A DNA stretch of 48,089 nt from Desulfobulbus sp. (GTDB lineage Bacteria; Desulfobacterota; Desulfobulbia; Desulfobulbales; Desulfobulbaceae): contig WQZH01000018.1 in assembly GCA_009780825.1 (NCBI GenBank), positions 1-48,089 of the forward strand, written 5' to 3'. The notes below the pieces were generated by a model that was not told where the DNA came from, did not search any database, and saw only the letters and a program-made list of their open reading frames with translations. A program made the position numbers and the translations under genes. Each line of letters opens with the position of its first letter. Position 1 is the stretch's first letter. Shown in pieces: positions 7,638 to 15,640 of this stretch.

Positions 7638-9158
7638 ATGCCCTATCAGCTCTTGACCTTTGCCAATGCAAAGGATGAAGTTCAACGGCTCAGCACCAAC
7701 TGGCGGACCTTACTTGATGCCATGCCGGAAATGGTGTTTCTGCTTCATGATGACGGCAGCGTCCAATACATGAACAGGAGCGCCAAGGCCTGCTTCGGTG
7801 ACCCATGCCCGCAGTCTGTCCATGAAAGCTTGCGGGAGATCGGCAAAAACAGCCGGGATATCCTGCACACTCTATCGGCATCCGCAAACAATTCCCCTGC
7901 CACCGAAGCAATCATCACCTCCACGCCGGTGGAATATTCCGCCGTCCCCTTTGTCGGTTATGCCGGCGAGAATCTGATCATGCTGATCATGCGCGACATC
8001 ACCCAGCGCAAGAATTACGAACGCGAACTGCTCCAGTTCAACACCAGCATCGAAAATATTCTGGAGCAGAAGATCAGCGAACTGCAGGCCAGCGAGGAGA
8101 TGCGGCTTCGCCTGTCCCGCCAGATCAACAGTCTCAAGAGTCAATTGGGCCACTACCACAAGGCGGACAAAATGGCGGGCCGCAGCCGCAAGATGCGCGA
8201 ACTGCGGGAAATGATCCACCAGGTATCGGGTTCGGACGCCACCATCCTCATCACGGGCGAATCCGGCACCGGCAAGGAGTTGGTCGCCAACCTGATCAAG
8301 GCCACGAGTTCCCGAGATGACAAGCCGTTTTTGAAAATCAACTGCAACGCCATCAACGACTCGCTGCTTGAGGCCGATCTGTTCGGTTACGAGAAAGGAG
8401 CCTTCACCGGCGCGCAGAGCCGCAAGGTCGGCAAATTCGAAGTGGTGGACGGCGGCACCATTTTCCTGGACGAAATCGGCGACATCAGCCCAAGGATGCA
8501 GGTCGCCCTGCTCCGGGTCTTGCAAAACGGCGAAATCATCCGGGTCGGCGGCACCGAACCGGTGAAGATCGATGTCCGGGTGATCGCCGCCACCAACGTC
8601 GATCTCGCCCAGGCGGTCAAAGAGAAAAAATTCCGGCTTGATCTCTACTACCGGCTCAACATCATCAACATCGACATTCCTCCGCTCCGCGAGCGCAAGG
8701 AAGACATCGTCGAGCTGGTTTCCCATTTTGTCAACCACTACCGGGAGGCATTCAAGAAAGAGATCGATTTCGTCCCGAAATCAACAATCAACCGCCTATT
8801 GTCCCACGATTGGCCAGGCAATGTCCGCGAACTGGAGAATCTGATCCAACGGGCTGTCCTCATGGCCAAGGGGAAAATGATCACCGAGAATGATCTGATT
8901 TTCGACCAGGACCCCAGTGCCACCTCACCGCAGCGAACCGATAGCTTCGATATTGACGAAAAGATCGGCTCCCGTGCCCTCAAGACGATCGTGGCCGACT
9001 TCGAAGCCACCGTCATCCAACGTGTCCTGCACAAGTCCAGAGGCAACGTCTCCACCGCAGCCAACCAACTCAAGATCGGCAAAACAGCTCTGTACGACAA
9101 AATCAAGCAGTACGGCATTTCCGCCAAGACCATCAAACAGACCAACAAGAACGGCTGA
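7638..9158 (+). CDS. PAS-domain sigma-54-dependent transcriptional activator
   Basis: Enhancer-binding protein that opens RNA polymerase-sigma54 complexes. The order is an N-terminal PAS domain (about residues 22-125, LLDAMPEMVFLLHDDGSV...), a coiled coil (about 125-172), and an AAA+ domain with Walker A GESGTGKE (207-214), the sigma54-contact loop GAFTGA (254-259), Walker B GGTIFLDEIGD and an arginine-finger region PRMQVALLRVLQ. A Fis-type helix-turn-helix follows (about 455-497, RGNVSTAANQLKIGKTALYDKI). There is no receiver domain, so control probably runs through the PAS domain. No -24/-12 promoter was recognised in the flanking intergenic regions, so its target is probably elsewhere. The ATG has no clear Shine-Dalgarno sequence, so the start is uncertain. 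Confidence 0.93.
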   Translation: MPYQLLTFANAKDEVQRLSTNWRTLLDAMPEMVFLLHDDGSVQYMNRSAKACFGDPCPQSVHESLREIGKNSRDILHTLSASANNSPATEAIITSTPVEYSAVPFVGYAGENLIMLIMRDITQRKNYERELLQFNTSIENILEQKISELQASEEMRLRLSRQINSLKSQLGHYHKADKMAGRSRKMRELREMIHQVSGSDATILITGESGTGKELVANLIKATSSRDDKPFLKINCNAINDSLLEADLFGYEKGAFTGAQSRKVGKFEVVDGGTIFLDEIGDISPRMQVALLRVLQNGEIIRVGGTEPVKIDVRVIAATNVDLAQAVKEKKFRLDLYYRLNIINIDIPPLRERKEDIVELVSHFVNHYREAFKKEIDFVPKSTINRLLSHDWPGNVRELENLIQRAVLMAKGKMITENDLIFDQDPSATSPQRTDSFDIDEKIGSRALKTIVADFEATVIQRVLHKSRGNVSTAANQLKIGKTALYDKIKQYGISAKTIKQTNKNG

Positions 9159-9290
9159 CGTCCATCCGGCTATAAACGCCGGCAACAGCCCCTGATCCGG
9201 GCTCAGTCAGCTTCCAGGATTCCCACTGGCTACAATTGGCTACAAGCCCCACAACTACCCACTTCCCTCAGCACAACCCCGGCATCAGCG

Positions 9291-10613
9291 ATGCAAGCCA
9301 ACGACTATATCGACGACCTCTTTTCCTATATCGACCGATCACCGACCCCCTACCATGCGGTGGCGAACAGCGCGGCACTGCTGCGGGATCATGGCTTCCG
9401 ACACCTGCGCGAGGCTGATACCTGGGGCATCCTCGCCCCGGGCGCCTATTACCTCACCCGGAACGACGCCAGCCTGATCGCCTTCACCTTAAGTCACAGT
9501 CCGCAGACCGGGATGCCGCTCCGCATGGCCGGCGCCCACACCGACAGTCCGGGCCTGAAAATCAAACCAAATCCCATCTGCACACGGCATGGCTGCGTCC
9601 AGATGGGAGTCGCGGTGTATGGCGGCGCCCTGCTCGCCTCATGGTTCGACCGGCCGCTGTCCATCGCCGGTCGGGTCAGCTGGAGTGGAGACGACGGTAC
9701 GTTGCGGTGCAGCCTGATCGACTGCCAACGGCCGGTGGCGGTCATCCCCAGCCTGGCTATCCATCTTGATCGCGAAGTCAATGACAAGCGGAGCATCAAC
9801 AGGCAGACCGACCTCGTGCCGCTAGTCGCGCTGTCGTCCGCGGCTGTGACGCCGGATTTCCACGAGGTGTTGCGCTACGAACTTGCCAGCCGTCATCCCG
9901 AGGCTGCCCGGGCGACTCTTCTGGCTTTCGATCTGTTTCTGTACGACACCCAACCGCTCTGCCGGGTTGGCTTGGATGGCGAATTCATCATGGGTGGCCG
10001 GTTGGACAATCTGCTTTCCTGCCATGCCATCATACGCGCCCTGGTGCAATCCGCAATGGACCGCAACCGACTCGTTGTCCTCAACGATCACGAGGAAGTG
10101 GGCAGCGTGTCCGCTTCCGGAGCGCAAGGCCCCTTCTTACAAAGCGTACTGGAGCGGCTGTACCCCAATACGGATTTGCGCCAGCAGGTGGTCACCGACT
10201 CGCTGTTGGTCTCGGTGGACAATGCCCACGCGGTGCATCCCAATTTTGCCGCACAGCATGATCCCGAACACTCGCCACAACTCAACGGCGGGCCGGTGAT
10301 CAAGACCAATGCCAATCAACGGTATGCCACCAACGGGTTGACCTCCGCCCTGTTCCGCCGGTTCTGCGACAAGGCAGGGGTTCCCTGCCAGCAGTTCGTC
10401 ATGCGCAACGATCTTGCCTGCGGCTCCACCATCGGCCCGCTCACCGCAACCGCTATCGGCGTGCCCACGGTCGATGTGGGCGTGCCGCAACTGGCCATGC
10501 ACTCAATCCGGGAAACGGTCGGCCATCTCGACGGCTGGTATTTACTGCAAGCCTTGACCGCTTTTTTTGCAGAGGAAGATGCAGGATTCCGCTGTCCCGA
10601 GGCAGTCCCCTGA
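9291..10613 (+). CDS. apeB: M18 family aminopeptidase (aspartyl aminopeptidase type)
   Basis: Cytoplasmic zinc aminopeptidase removing N-terminal residues, usually acidic, from peptides. The family pattern is complete in 440 residues. MAGAHTDSPGLKIKPNP carries the first metal-binding His (His83). GGRLDNLLSCHA (near residue 235) carries the bridging Asp. NDHEEVGS (near 265) carries the catalytic Glu pair. VSVDNAHAVHPNF and the C-terminal DLACGSTIGPLTA/VDVGVPQLAMHSIRE complete the site. It follows the sigma-54 activator by 132 bases and stands alone on its strand side. Confidence 0.93.
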   Translation: MQANDYIDDLFSYIDRSPTPYHAVANSAALLRDHGFRHLREADTWGILAPGAYYLTRNDASLIAFTLSHSPQTGMPLRMAGAHTDSPGLKIKPNPICTRHGCVQMGVAVYGGALLASWFDRPLSIAGRVSWSGDDGTLRCSLIDCQRPVAVIPSLAIHLDREVNDKRSINRQTDLVPLVALSSAAVTPDFHEVLRYELASRHPEAARATLLAFDLFLYDTQPLCRVGLDGEFIMGGRLDNLLSCHAIIRALVQSAMDRNRLVVLNDHEEVGSVSASGAQGPFLQSVLERLYPNTDLRQQVVTDSLLVSVDNAHAVHPNFAAQHDPEHSPQLNGGPVIKTNANQRYATNGLTSALFRRFCDKAGVPCQQFVMRNDLACGSTIGPLTATAIGVPTVDVGVPQLAMHSIRETVGHLDGWYLLQALTAFFAEEDAGFRCPEAVP

Positions 10614-10838
10614 TTCCCCCTTCCTTTGCCCACCCGCTCCGGGAAAACAGATCGCCGATACACTGCGGCTGCAATCAGTTGCCCCAATCAATTCATCAGC
10701 GCTTCCTTGATTTTTCTTGCCCTCCACCTTTCGTCACGGTACCTTTTTATCAATACATTCTTTATAGTCGTGGGCCATGTTCCTGCCGAAACGACAACTC
10801 CGGGCCGCATTACCGCCTCCGCCTCCTTCCGCCAGCTT

Positions 10839-11552
10839 ATGCCCGAACACCACCAGCAGAGTTACGACCACTATATCAAGGCGCTGACAGATATCAGCCA
10901 GGTGGTTACCTCGGATCTTTTTCTCGAGGACATTTTCAAGCTGATCGTCATGGTGGTTGCCAAAGTCACCGGCGTCGACATCTGCTCGCTGTGGCTGGTC
11001 GACGAAAACTCCACGCCACCCAAAATACGTCTCAAAGCCACCCAGGCCATTGAGCCCGAATACATGATCGACCGTTCGCTCAATCTGGACGAGGGTGTGG
11101 TGGGACGTGTAGTATCCACCCAACAACCCTTGGTCATTGCCGATGTCCTGCAGTGCGACATCTTCAAGGAAAAGGCCATGGCCAAAAGACTGGGCCTGGT
11201 TTCCATGGTGGGCGTACCCCTGCAAGGCAAGAAAGAAAAAGTCATCGGGGCGCTTAATTGCTTCACCTCCACCCCGCACCATTTTTCCAGCACCGACATC
11301 AACCTGCTCACCGCAGTGGCCAATCAGGCCGCGGTAGCCATCCGTAACACCGAGTTGATCATCAACACCAAAATCATCGAGGAAGAGCTGAAGGCCCGGA
11401 AGAAAATCGAACGGGCCAAGGAAATCATCATGGAGCGCCAGTCGCTCAATGGCGACGAAGCCTATAAATGGATCCGGAAGCGGAGCATGGATTCGCGCAA
11501 AACCATGCTCGAGGTGGCGGAAGCCATCCTGCTGGCCGATGAGTTGTACTGA
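10839..11552 (+). CDS. GAF-ANTAR RNA-binding transcription antiterminator
   Basis: Signal-responsive RNA-binding regulator. An N-terminal GAF domain (about residues 28-175, with ICSLWLVDE, DEGVVGRVVSTQQPLVIADV and VSMVGVPLQGKKEKVIGALN) is joined by a short helix to a C-terminal ANTAR domain (about 180-237). That domain shows the family pattern ERAKEIIMERQSLNGDEAYK, then RKRSMDSRKTMLEVAEAIL. ANTAR proteins bind paired RNA hairpins with hexanucleotide loops and prevent intrinsic termination. Exactly such a structure follows this gene at 11624-11715. The frame is open from 10626, but the extra N-terminal part is low-complexity and overlaps a promoter-like stretch, so I use ATG 10839 (237 residues). 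A GTG further upstream is possible. The GAF ligand is unknown. There is no receiver domain, so it is not a classical phosphorylated response regulator. Confidence 0.9.
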   Translation: MPEHHQQSYDHYIKALTDISQVVTSDLFLEDIFKLIVMVVAKVTGVDICSLWLVDENSTPPKIRLKATQAIEPEYMIDRSLNLDEGVVGRVVSTQQPLVIADVLQCDIFKEKAMAKRLGLVSMVGVPLQGKKEKVIGALNCFTSTPHHFSSTDINLLTAVANQAAVAIRNTELIINTKIIEEELKARKKIERAKEIIMERQSLNGDEAYKWIRKRSMDSRKTMLEVAEAILLADELY

Positions 11553-11581
11553 ACAACCGACAATTGATCGCAATTTATTTA

Positions 11582-11610
11582 TTGACAAACAAAACAAGTT
11601 CTAATAAGAA
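11582..11610 (+). promoter_or_regulatory. Candidate promoter of the ANTAR-controlled leader
   Basis: A perfect TTGACA at 11582-11587 is followed, 17 bases on, by TAAGAA (11605-11610), a weak -10. It starts 30 bases after the GAF-ANTAR stop and would give a leader of about 155 bases in front of the next gene. A good -35 with a poor -10 leaves the exact start open. Confidence 0.5.
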
Positions 11611-11623
11611 TCGGCAAAGCATC

Positions 11624-11645
11624 GGGCGTACAATGGCGTATGCCC
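11624..11645 (+). ncRNA. ANTAR target hairpin P1
   Basis: GGGCGTAC (11624-11631) pairs over 8 bases, one of them G-U, with GTATGCCC (11638-11645). The closed loop is the hexanucleotide AATGGC: A at position 1 and G at position 4, the two bases ANTAR domains require. It is the first of two such hairpins in this leader. Confidence 0.8.
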
Positions 11646-11666
11646 AACAAGCGTTCCGCACATTCC

Positions 11667-11687
11667 GACACGACAAAGGCGTCTGTC
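11667..11687 (+). ncRNA. ANTAR target hairpin P2, overlapping the terminator
   Basis: GACA-c-GAC (11667-11674, with bulged C at 11671) pairs with GTCTGTC (11681-11687) around the hexaloop AAAGGC, again A1 and G4. Loop and 3' arm (11675-11687) are the same bases as the 5' arm of the terminator that follows. P2 and the terminator therefore cannot form together. This is the known ANTAR antitermination arrangement. Confidence 0.78.
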
Positions 11688-11715
11688 TCCCTCACAGGGA
11701 CAGACGCCTTTTTTT
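11675..11715 (+). terminator. Leader terminator upstream of the glutamate-synthase-type gene
   Basis: A 13-bp perfect stem, AAAGGCGTCTGTC (11675-11687) with its complement at 11699-11711, is followed by an uninterrupted T run to 11715. It stands 60 bases before the start of the next gene, so full-length mRNA requires antitermination or read-through. Confidence 0.92.
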
Positions 11716-11775
11716 GTCGACATGTGTAGTCGCGCTCAAACCACTTCTATTAAAAAGAATCTAGAGAGGAAAGCC

Positions 11776-13413
11776 ATGCGTTTTGCGAAAAACAACGATG
11801 TACTGGGAACCACCAACAGAGGCACCCCTGCGGAATCCGGACTATGTACCCTGTGCCGCGCCGACTGCATGGGTCAGTGCGAAACCTGGAAATCGAGTCT
11901 GGTCGGAAGAAAACTGCTCTATCCCCGCGATTTCGGCACGGTCACTGCCGGCGCCGACAATACCACCCACATAGGGGTGTCCTACAACTCCCTGCGTATC
12001 CAGGGGTACGCCTACGGCGCGCACGGTCTGCCCCAAGGGCTGTCCAATGATCCGGACAACTGCACCTTCGTCAATGTGGATCTGACCACCGAGTTCGGCA
12101 ACGAGATCAAAACCAAGTCCCGTCTGCCCTTCATGACCGGCGCCCTGGGCTCGACCTTCATCGCTGCCAAGTACTGGGATTCCTTTGCGGTTGGCGGCGC
12201 TCTGATCGGCATCCCCATCGTGGTCGGCGAGAACGTGGTCGGCGTGGACAAAAACTCGGAGATCAAGAACGGCAAAATCTCCAAGGCCCCGGAACTGGAC
12301 CGGCGTATCGACACCTATCTGCGCTACTATGATGGATACGGCACCATCATCGTCCAGATGAACGTCGAAGACACCCGCAACGGCGTGGCTGAATACGTGG
12401 TCGAGAAGTACGGTGACCGCTGCATCGTCGAACTGAAATGGGGTCAGGGAGCCAAGGATATCGGCGGCGAAATCCAGGTGACAAGCCTCAGCTACGCCCA
12501 ATTTCTCAAAAATCGCGGCTATATCGTCGACCCCGACCCAACCCTGCCCGAAGTGCAAAAGGCTTTTGAGAAGAAAGCTATCAAGGCTTTTGCCCGCCAC
12601 AGCAGGCTGGGCGGCACCAACCTCGATACCGTGGATCTGGTCCGTGAGGATTTCATGCGATCGATCGATTATTTGCGCAAGATCGGCTTCAAGCGCATAT
12701 CGCTCAAGACCGGCGCCTACGGCATGGAAGAGTTGGCCATGGCCATCAAATTCGCCACCGAGGCCAAACTCGACCTGCTGACCATCGACGGCGTGGGCGG
12801 CGGTACCGGCATGAGCCCCTGGAACATGATGCAGAGTTGGGGTGTGCCGTCGATCAACCTGCACTCCAAGGCGTACGAATACGCCAGCCTCCTCGCCGCG
12901 CAGGGCAAACGGGTGGTCGACCTCTCCTTTGCCGGCGGCTTCGCCTTGGAAGACAGCATCTTCAAGGGGCTTGCCTTGGGCGCACCTTTCACTAAGCTGA
13001 TCTGCATGGGTCGCGGCATCATGATCCCCGGCTTCCTCGGCTCCAACATCGAAGGCGCACTGCATCCGGAGCGGCGGGAAAAGGTCAACGGCAACTGGGA
13101 CAAGCTGCCGGCCAGCGTCGCCGCCATGGGCAACTCGCCGGAGGAGATCTTTGCCTCCTATCACGACGTCGAGAAAAAGATAGGCAAGGACGAGATGAAA
13201 AACATCCCGTTTGGCGCCATCGCCATGTGGACTATGGCCGACAAGCTGGCCTGCGGCCTGCAGCAACTGATGGCCGGGGCACGCAAGTTCCGGATCAGCG
13301 CTCTCAGCCGCAACGATCTGTTTGCCGGCAACCGGGAAACAGCCAAGGAGACGGGCATCACCTACATCACTGATGCCAACGACGAAAGCGCCAAGAAAAT
13401 TCTTGCCGCATAA
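11776..13413 (+). CDS. FMN-binding glutamate-synthase family protein
   Basis: This 545-residue protein consists mainly of the FMN-binding central/synthase domain of glutamate synthase (Glu_synthase). The core motif LLTIDGVGGGTGMSPWNMM (about residues 335-353) and the following VPSINLHSKAYEYA and MGRGIMIPGFLGSN segments are the FMN and iron-sulfur region. The N-terminus has CTLCRADCMGQC, a C-x2-C-x3-C-x3-C cluster (Cys24, 27, 31, 35) that may bind metal or an Fe-S centre. There is no glutaminase domain, so ammonia would have to come from a partner, or the enzyme acts on something else. ATG 11776 is chosen for its GAGAGGAAAG ribosome site; the frame is open from 11722. It lies directly behind the ANTAR leader and so is probably controlled by the adjacent GAF-ANTAR protein. 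A role in nitrogen assimilation is inference. Confidence 0.9.
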   Translation: MRFAKNNDVLGTTNRGTPAESGLCTLCRADCMGQCETWKSSLVGRKLLYPRDFGTVTAGADNTTHIGVSYNSLRIQGYAYGAHGLPQGLSNDPDNCTFVNVDLTTEFGNEIKTKSRLPFMTGALGSTFIAAKYWDSFAVGGALIGIPIVVGENVVGVDKNSEIKNGKISKAPELDRRIDTYLRYYDGYGTIIVQMNVEDTRNGVAEYVVEKYGDRCIVELKWGQGAKDIGGEIQVTSLSYAQFLKNRGYIVDPDPTLPEVQKAFEKKAIKAFARHSRLGGTNLDTVDLVREDFMRSIDYLRKIGFKRISLKTGAYGMEELAMAIKFATEAKLDLLTIDGVGGGTGMSPWNMMQSWGVPSINLHSKAYEYASLLAAQGKRVVDLSFAGGFALEDSIFKGLALGAPFTKLICMGRGIMIPGFLGSNIEGALHPERREKVNGNWDKLPASVAAMGNSPEEIFASYHDVEKKIGKDEMKNIPFGAIAMWTMADKLACGLQQLMAGARKFRISALSRNDLFAGNRETAKETGITYITDANDESAKKILAA

Positions 13414-13419
13414 AGCAGT

Positions 13420-13466
13420 AAACCTTTTCCGGGCAGGGCTCCCCTGCCCGGAAAAGGTTTATTTGT
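13420..13466. terminator. Terminator hairpin after the glutamate-synthase-type gene
   Basis: A perfect 19-bp stem (13420-13438 with 13442-13460) has a 3-base loop, beginning AAACCTTTTCC. Six bases separate it from the stop codon at 13413. The plus-strand tail is T-rich but interrupted; the stem may also act for the converging gene on the minus strand. Confidence 0.85.
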
Positions 13467-13578
13467 TGAGCAACCAGAGAGTTCAGCTGGTTGCGTCAGT
13501 ATTTTCTCGCAACTCCCGGGGTGCTCTCAGCTCCATAGCGCGCAATATCCGAAGAAAGTCCTTCTTCCTCGTTTCCCC

Positions 13579-15381
13579 TTATTTGGCGGCATGCGCCATG
13601 ATCCGCATGTAGTCGTCGTGCCGTTGCATACGGTCGTCGAGCAGTTTATTTTCAGCGAAGCCGCACCTGTTGACCTTGCAGTACATCCCATTGGAGATAA
13701 AATTGTACACCATGGCCGGGATGTCATAATGGTGTATCACCGCATATTTCTTTACTTTGCCCTCCTCGATGATCATGATCCGGTTCATGTGTATGTTGTC
13801 ATTGCCGTTATCGAGATAGCGCAGCTTCTCAAAGCTCCTCCGCCCATGTTGTCCTGGAGGAAGATGATCGCTCACCAGGATGATCAGACTCTTCGGATCG
13901 AGTTCGACTAATCGGTTGACGTAGTCGGCCACGGCCTGGGTGCGATAAAACATCTGATTCGCCCCCCGCTCAAGTTGTTCATCCTTGAAATTGGAAATCA
14001 TCTTCAGCACCTTTGGCCTTTTCTTTTCGTTGATGAGGTGCGGGAAATGGCCGTAAATGGTCAGCACATAGTTCAAGAGAGGCGGCTCGTCCTTTTCTTG
14101 CAGCAACGGAGCGATGTATTCGAGATTCTGGGAAAAAATGTTACTGTCAAACATGTATTCCTCTTCTCCGGATGTATCGCCCTTGACCAGATAGGTCTCG
14201 GCGTCTCCGGCGAATTCGCGGGGAAAGAATATCTTGGCGAATCCCATGCCTCGATACGCGTTGTGCTCATTGAAGTAGCTGGGCTTAAAGGCATTGGACG
14301 CTATGGTCTGGTAACCGGCCAACTGGAGTTTACCGGGAAGACAGTAGGCGGCGGCGCTGCCGGTGAAACTGTTGAACTCCATGCCGAGCATCTCCTCGAA
14401 GGCTGGCGCGCCGCACAGCACCTCGAATTCCGCCTGGGCAGTTTTGCCGCCCACCACCGGCGAGAGCGAAAAGCCCAGCTTGTTGCCGAACAGTTTCCTG
14501 AAATCCGGATGGAGAGGGTTTTGGGTGTAGGAGGCACCCTTGAACAGGGTGGGATCGATAAAGCTCTCCATCACCACCAGGTGGACATTGCGCTTGAGGC
14601 CGCCGGCCTCCCTGAGCCAGTCGGCAAATTGCCTCGCCTGCGTTTCATATTGTTCGCGATTGCGAAATTGTTCGGTCCTGGCCTGGGCAAGATGCCGCTC
14701 CGCCTCCCGGTAGAGCAGCATCATGAAGCGGCCGTTGTTCTCGACAGTGTCTTTATCGGACCAATTGACGATTTCCTGGCCCACCTCGCAATACATCCTG
14801 ATGTACTGTTCGGGGAAATATCTGGTTGCGGCAATCAGCACGATCAACGGCAGCGCCCCTGCCACAAGGATCCAAAGCTTGCGGTAGTTGATCGCCCAGA
14901 CAAAAAATCCCAACGGCAGCACGGCAACGAACAGCAGGGCGATGAGATACGGCCAGGTCAACACCGTGAGCAGTTCCGGCACCTCGACCAGTTCCGCAAT
15001 CCGGAAGATGCCGCTGTACATCAAAAAATAGATATCTTGACCAAGGTAGGCCAGGAGTAAGGGGACCGCCGCCAGCAGCGCTTGCCAGCGGGACGGGCGC
15101 AGTATCGCGTTGCAATACCAGTAGAGATAGAGCAGGAACAGCAGTTCCAGATACTCCTTTTTAAGATAGGCTCCCCTGTTCTGGTCCAGCTGAAACAGCC
15201 ACATCGACCGGAGCTCAATGGCGCCGAACATGCCTCCCAGCCCACCCAGGACAAGGATAATCAGCGAGTAGGCGTAGACCCCGAGTATGAAGGCGGTATA
15301 CCGGTTGAACAGCAAAGAGGCAATCCCGCTGGCGACACGCCGCACAATCTTGCCCGCGATAGTGATGTTTGCTCCAGTCAT
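13579..15381 (-). CDS. LtaS/MdoB-type sulfatase-fold membrane transferase
   Basis: Inner-membrane enzyme with several N-terminal membrane segments (roughly residues 25-50, 75-110, 120-175 and 185-205) and a C-terminal extracytoplasmic sulfatase/alkaline-phosphatase-fold domain. The nucleophile region is GGKTAQAEFEVLCG (Thr about residue 314), matching the catalytic Thr of LtaS. Metal-site pieces HLVVMESF, LTIYGHFPH and LIILVSDHLPPG follow. Relatives transfer phosphoglycerol or phosphoethanolamine groups to envelope glycans or lipids. The exact donor and acceptor here are unknown. ATG 15381 gives 600 residues; a GTG at 15462 behind AGGATA would add 27 and is a real alternative. It converges on the glutamate-synthase-type gene. 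Confidence 0.85.
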   Translation of the reverse strand: MTGANITIAGKIVRRVASGIASLLFNRYTAFILGVYAYSLIILVLGGLGGMFGAIELRSMWLFQLDQNRGAYLKKEYLELLFLLYLYWYCNAILRPSRWQALLAAVPLLLAYLGQDIYFLMYSGIFRIAELVEVPELLTVLTWPYLIALLFVAVLPLGFFVWAINYRKLWILVAGALPLIVLIAATRYFPEQYIRMYCEVGQEIVNWSDKDTVENNGRFMMLLYREAERHLAQARTEQFRNREQYETQARQFADWLREAGGLKRNVHLVVMESFIDPTLFKGASYTQNPLHPDFRKLFGNKLGFSLSPVVGGKTAQAEFEVLCGAPAFEEMLGMEFNSFTGSAAAYCLPGKLQLAGYQTIASNAFKPSYFNEHNAYRGMGFAKIFFPREFAGDAETYLVKGDTSGEEEYMFDSNIFSQNLEYIAPLLQEKDEPPLLNYVLTIYGHFPHLINEKKRPKVLKMISNFKDEQLERGANQMFYRTQAVADYVNRLVELDPKSLIILVSDHLPPGQHGRRSFEKLRYLDNGNDNIHMNRIMIIEEGKVKKYAVIHHYDIPAMVYNFISNGMYCKVNRCGFAENKLLDDRMQRHDDYMRIMAHAAK

Positions 15382-15640
15382 GGATTTCTCGCCGAAAAAA
15401 CGGATGAAATGTAAGACGCCTGACGCCTGGACAACAAGAAAACGGCCACAGCAATGGCTCACACTATCCTAATCGAGAAATAATCCGTCAACAGATATGT
15501 TGCTGCCATAGCATGGTAACTGGCTCCGCTTTTTGTCCAATGTCGCCAAACCCGTTTGACAAGCGCCTGACGGTTCAGTAATGCTGAGCACCAGATTGCA
15601 CACCCGCACGCTTTGCAGTTTTTCGAGGAAAGGACACATC

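Noticed and set aside
9222..9255. Short direct repeat TGGCTACAA before the M18 aminopeptidase gene
   Set aside because: Two copies only, no symmetry and no promoter in a fixed position; too little to call an operator.
10626..10838. A longer N-terminus for the GAF-ANTAR protein
   Set aside because: The extra 71 residues are low-complexity, overlap promoter-like sequence and do not resemble a GAF extension.
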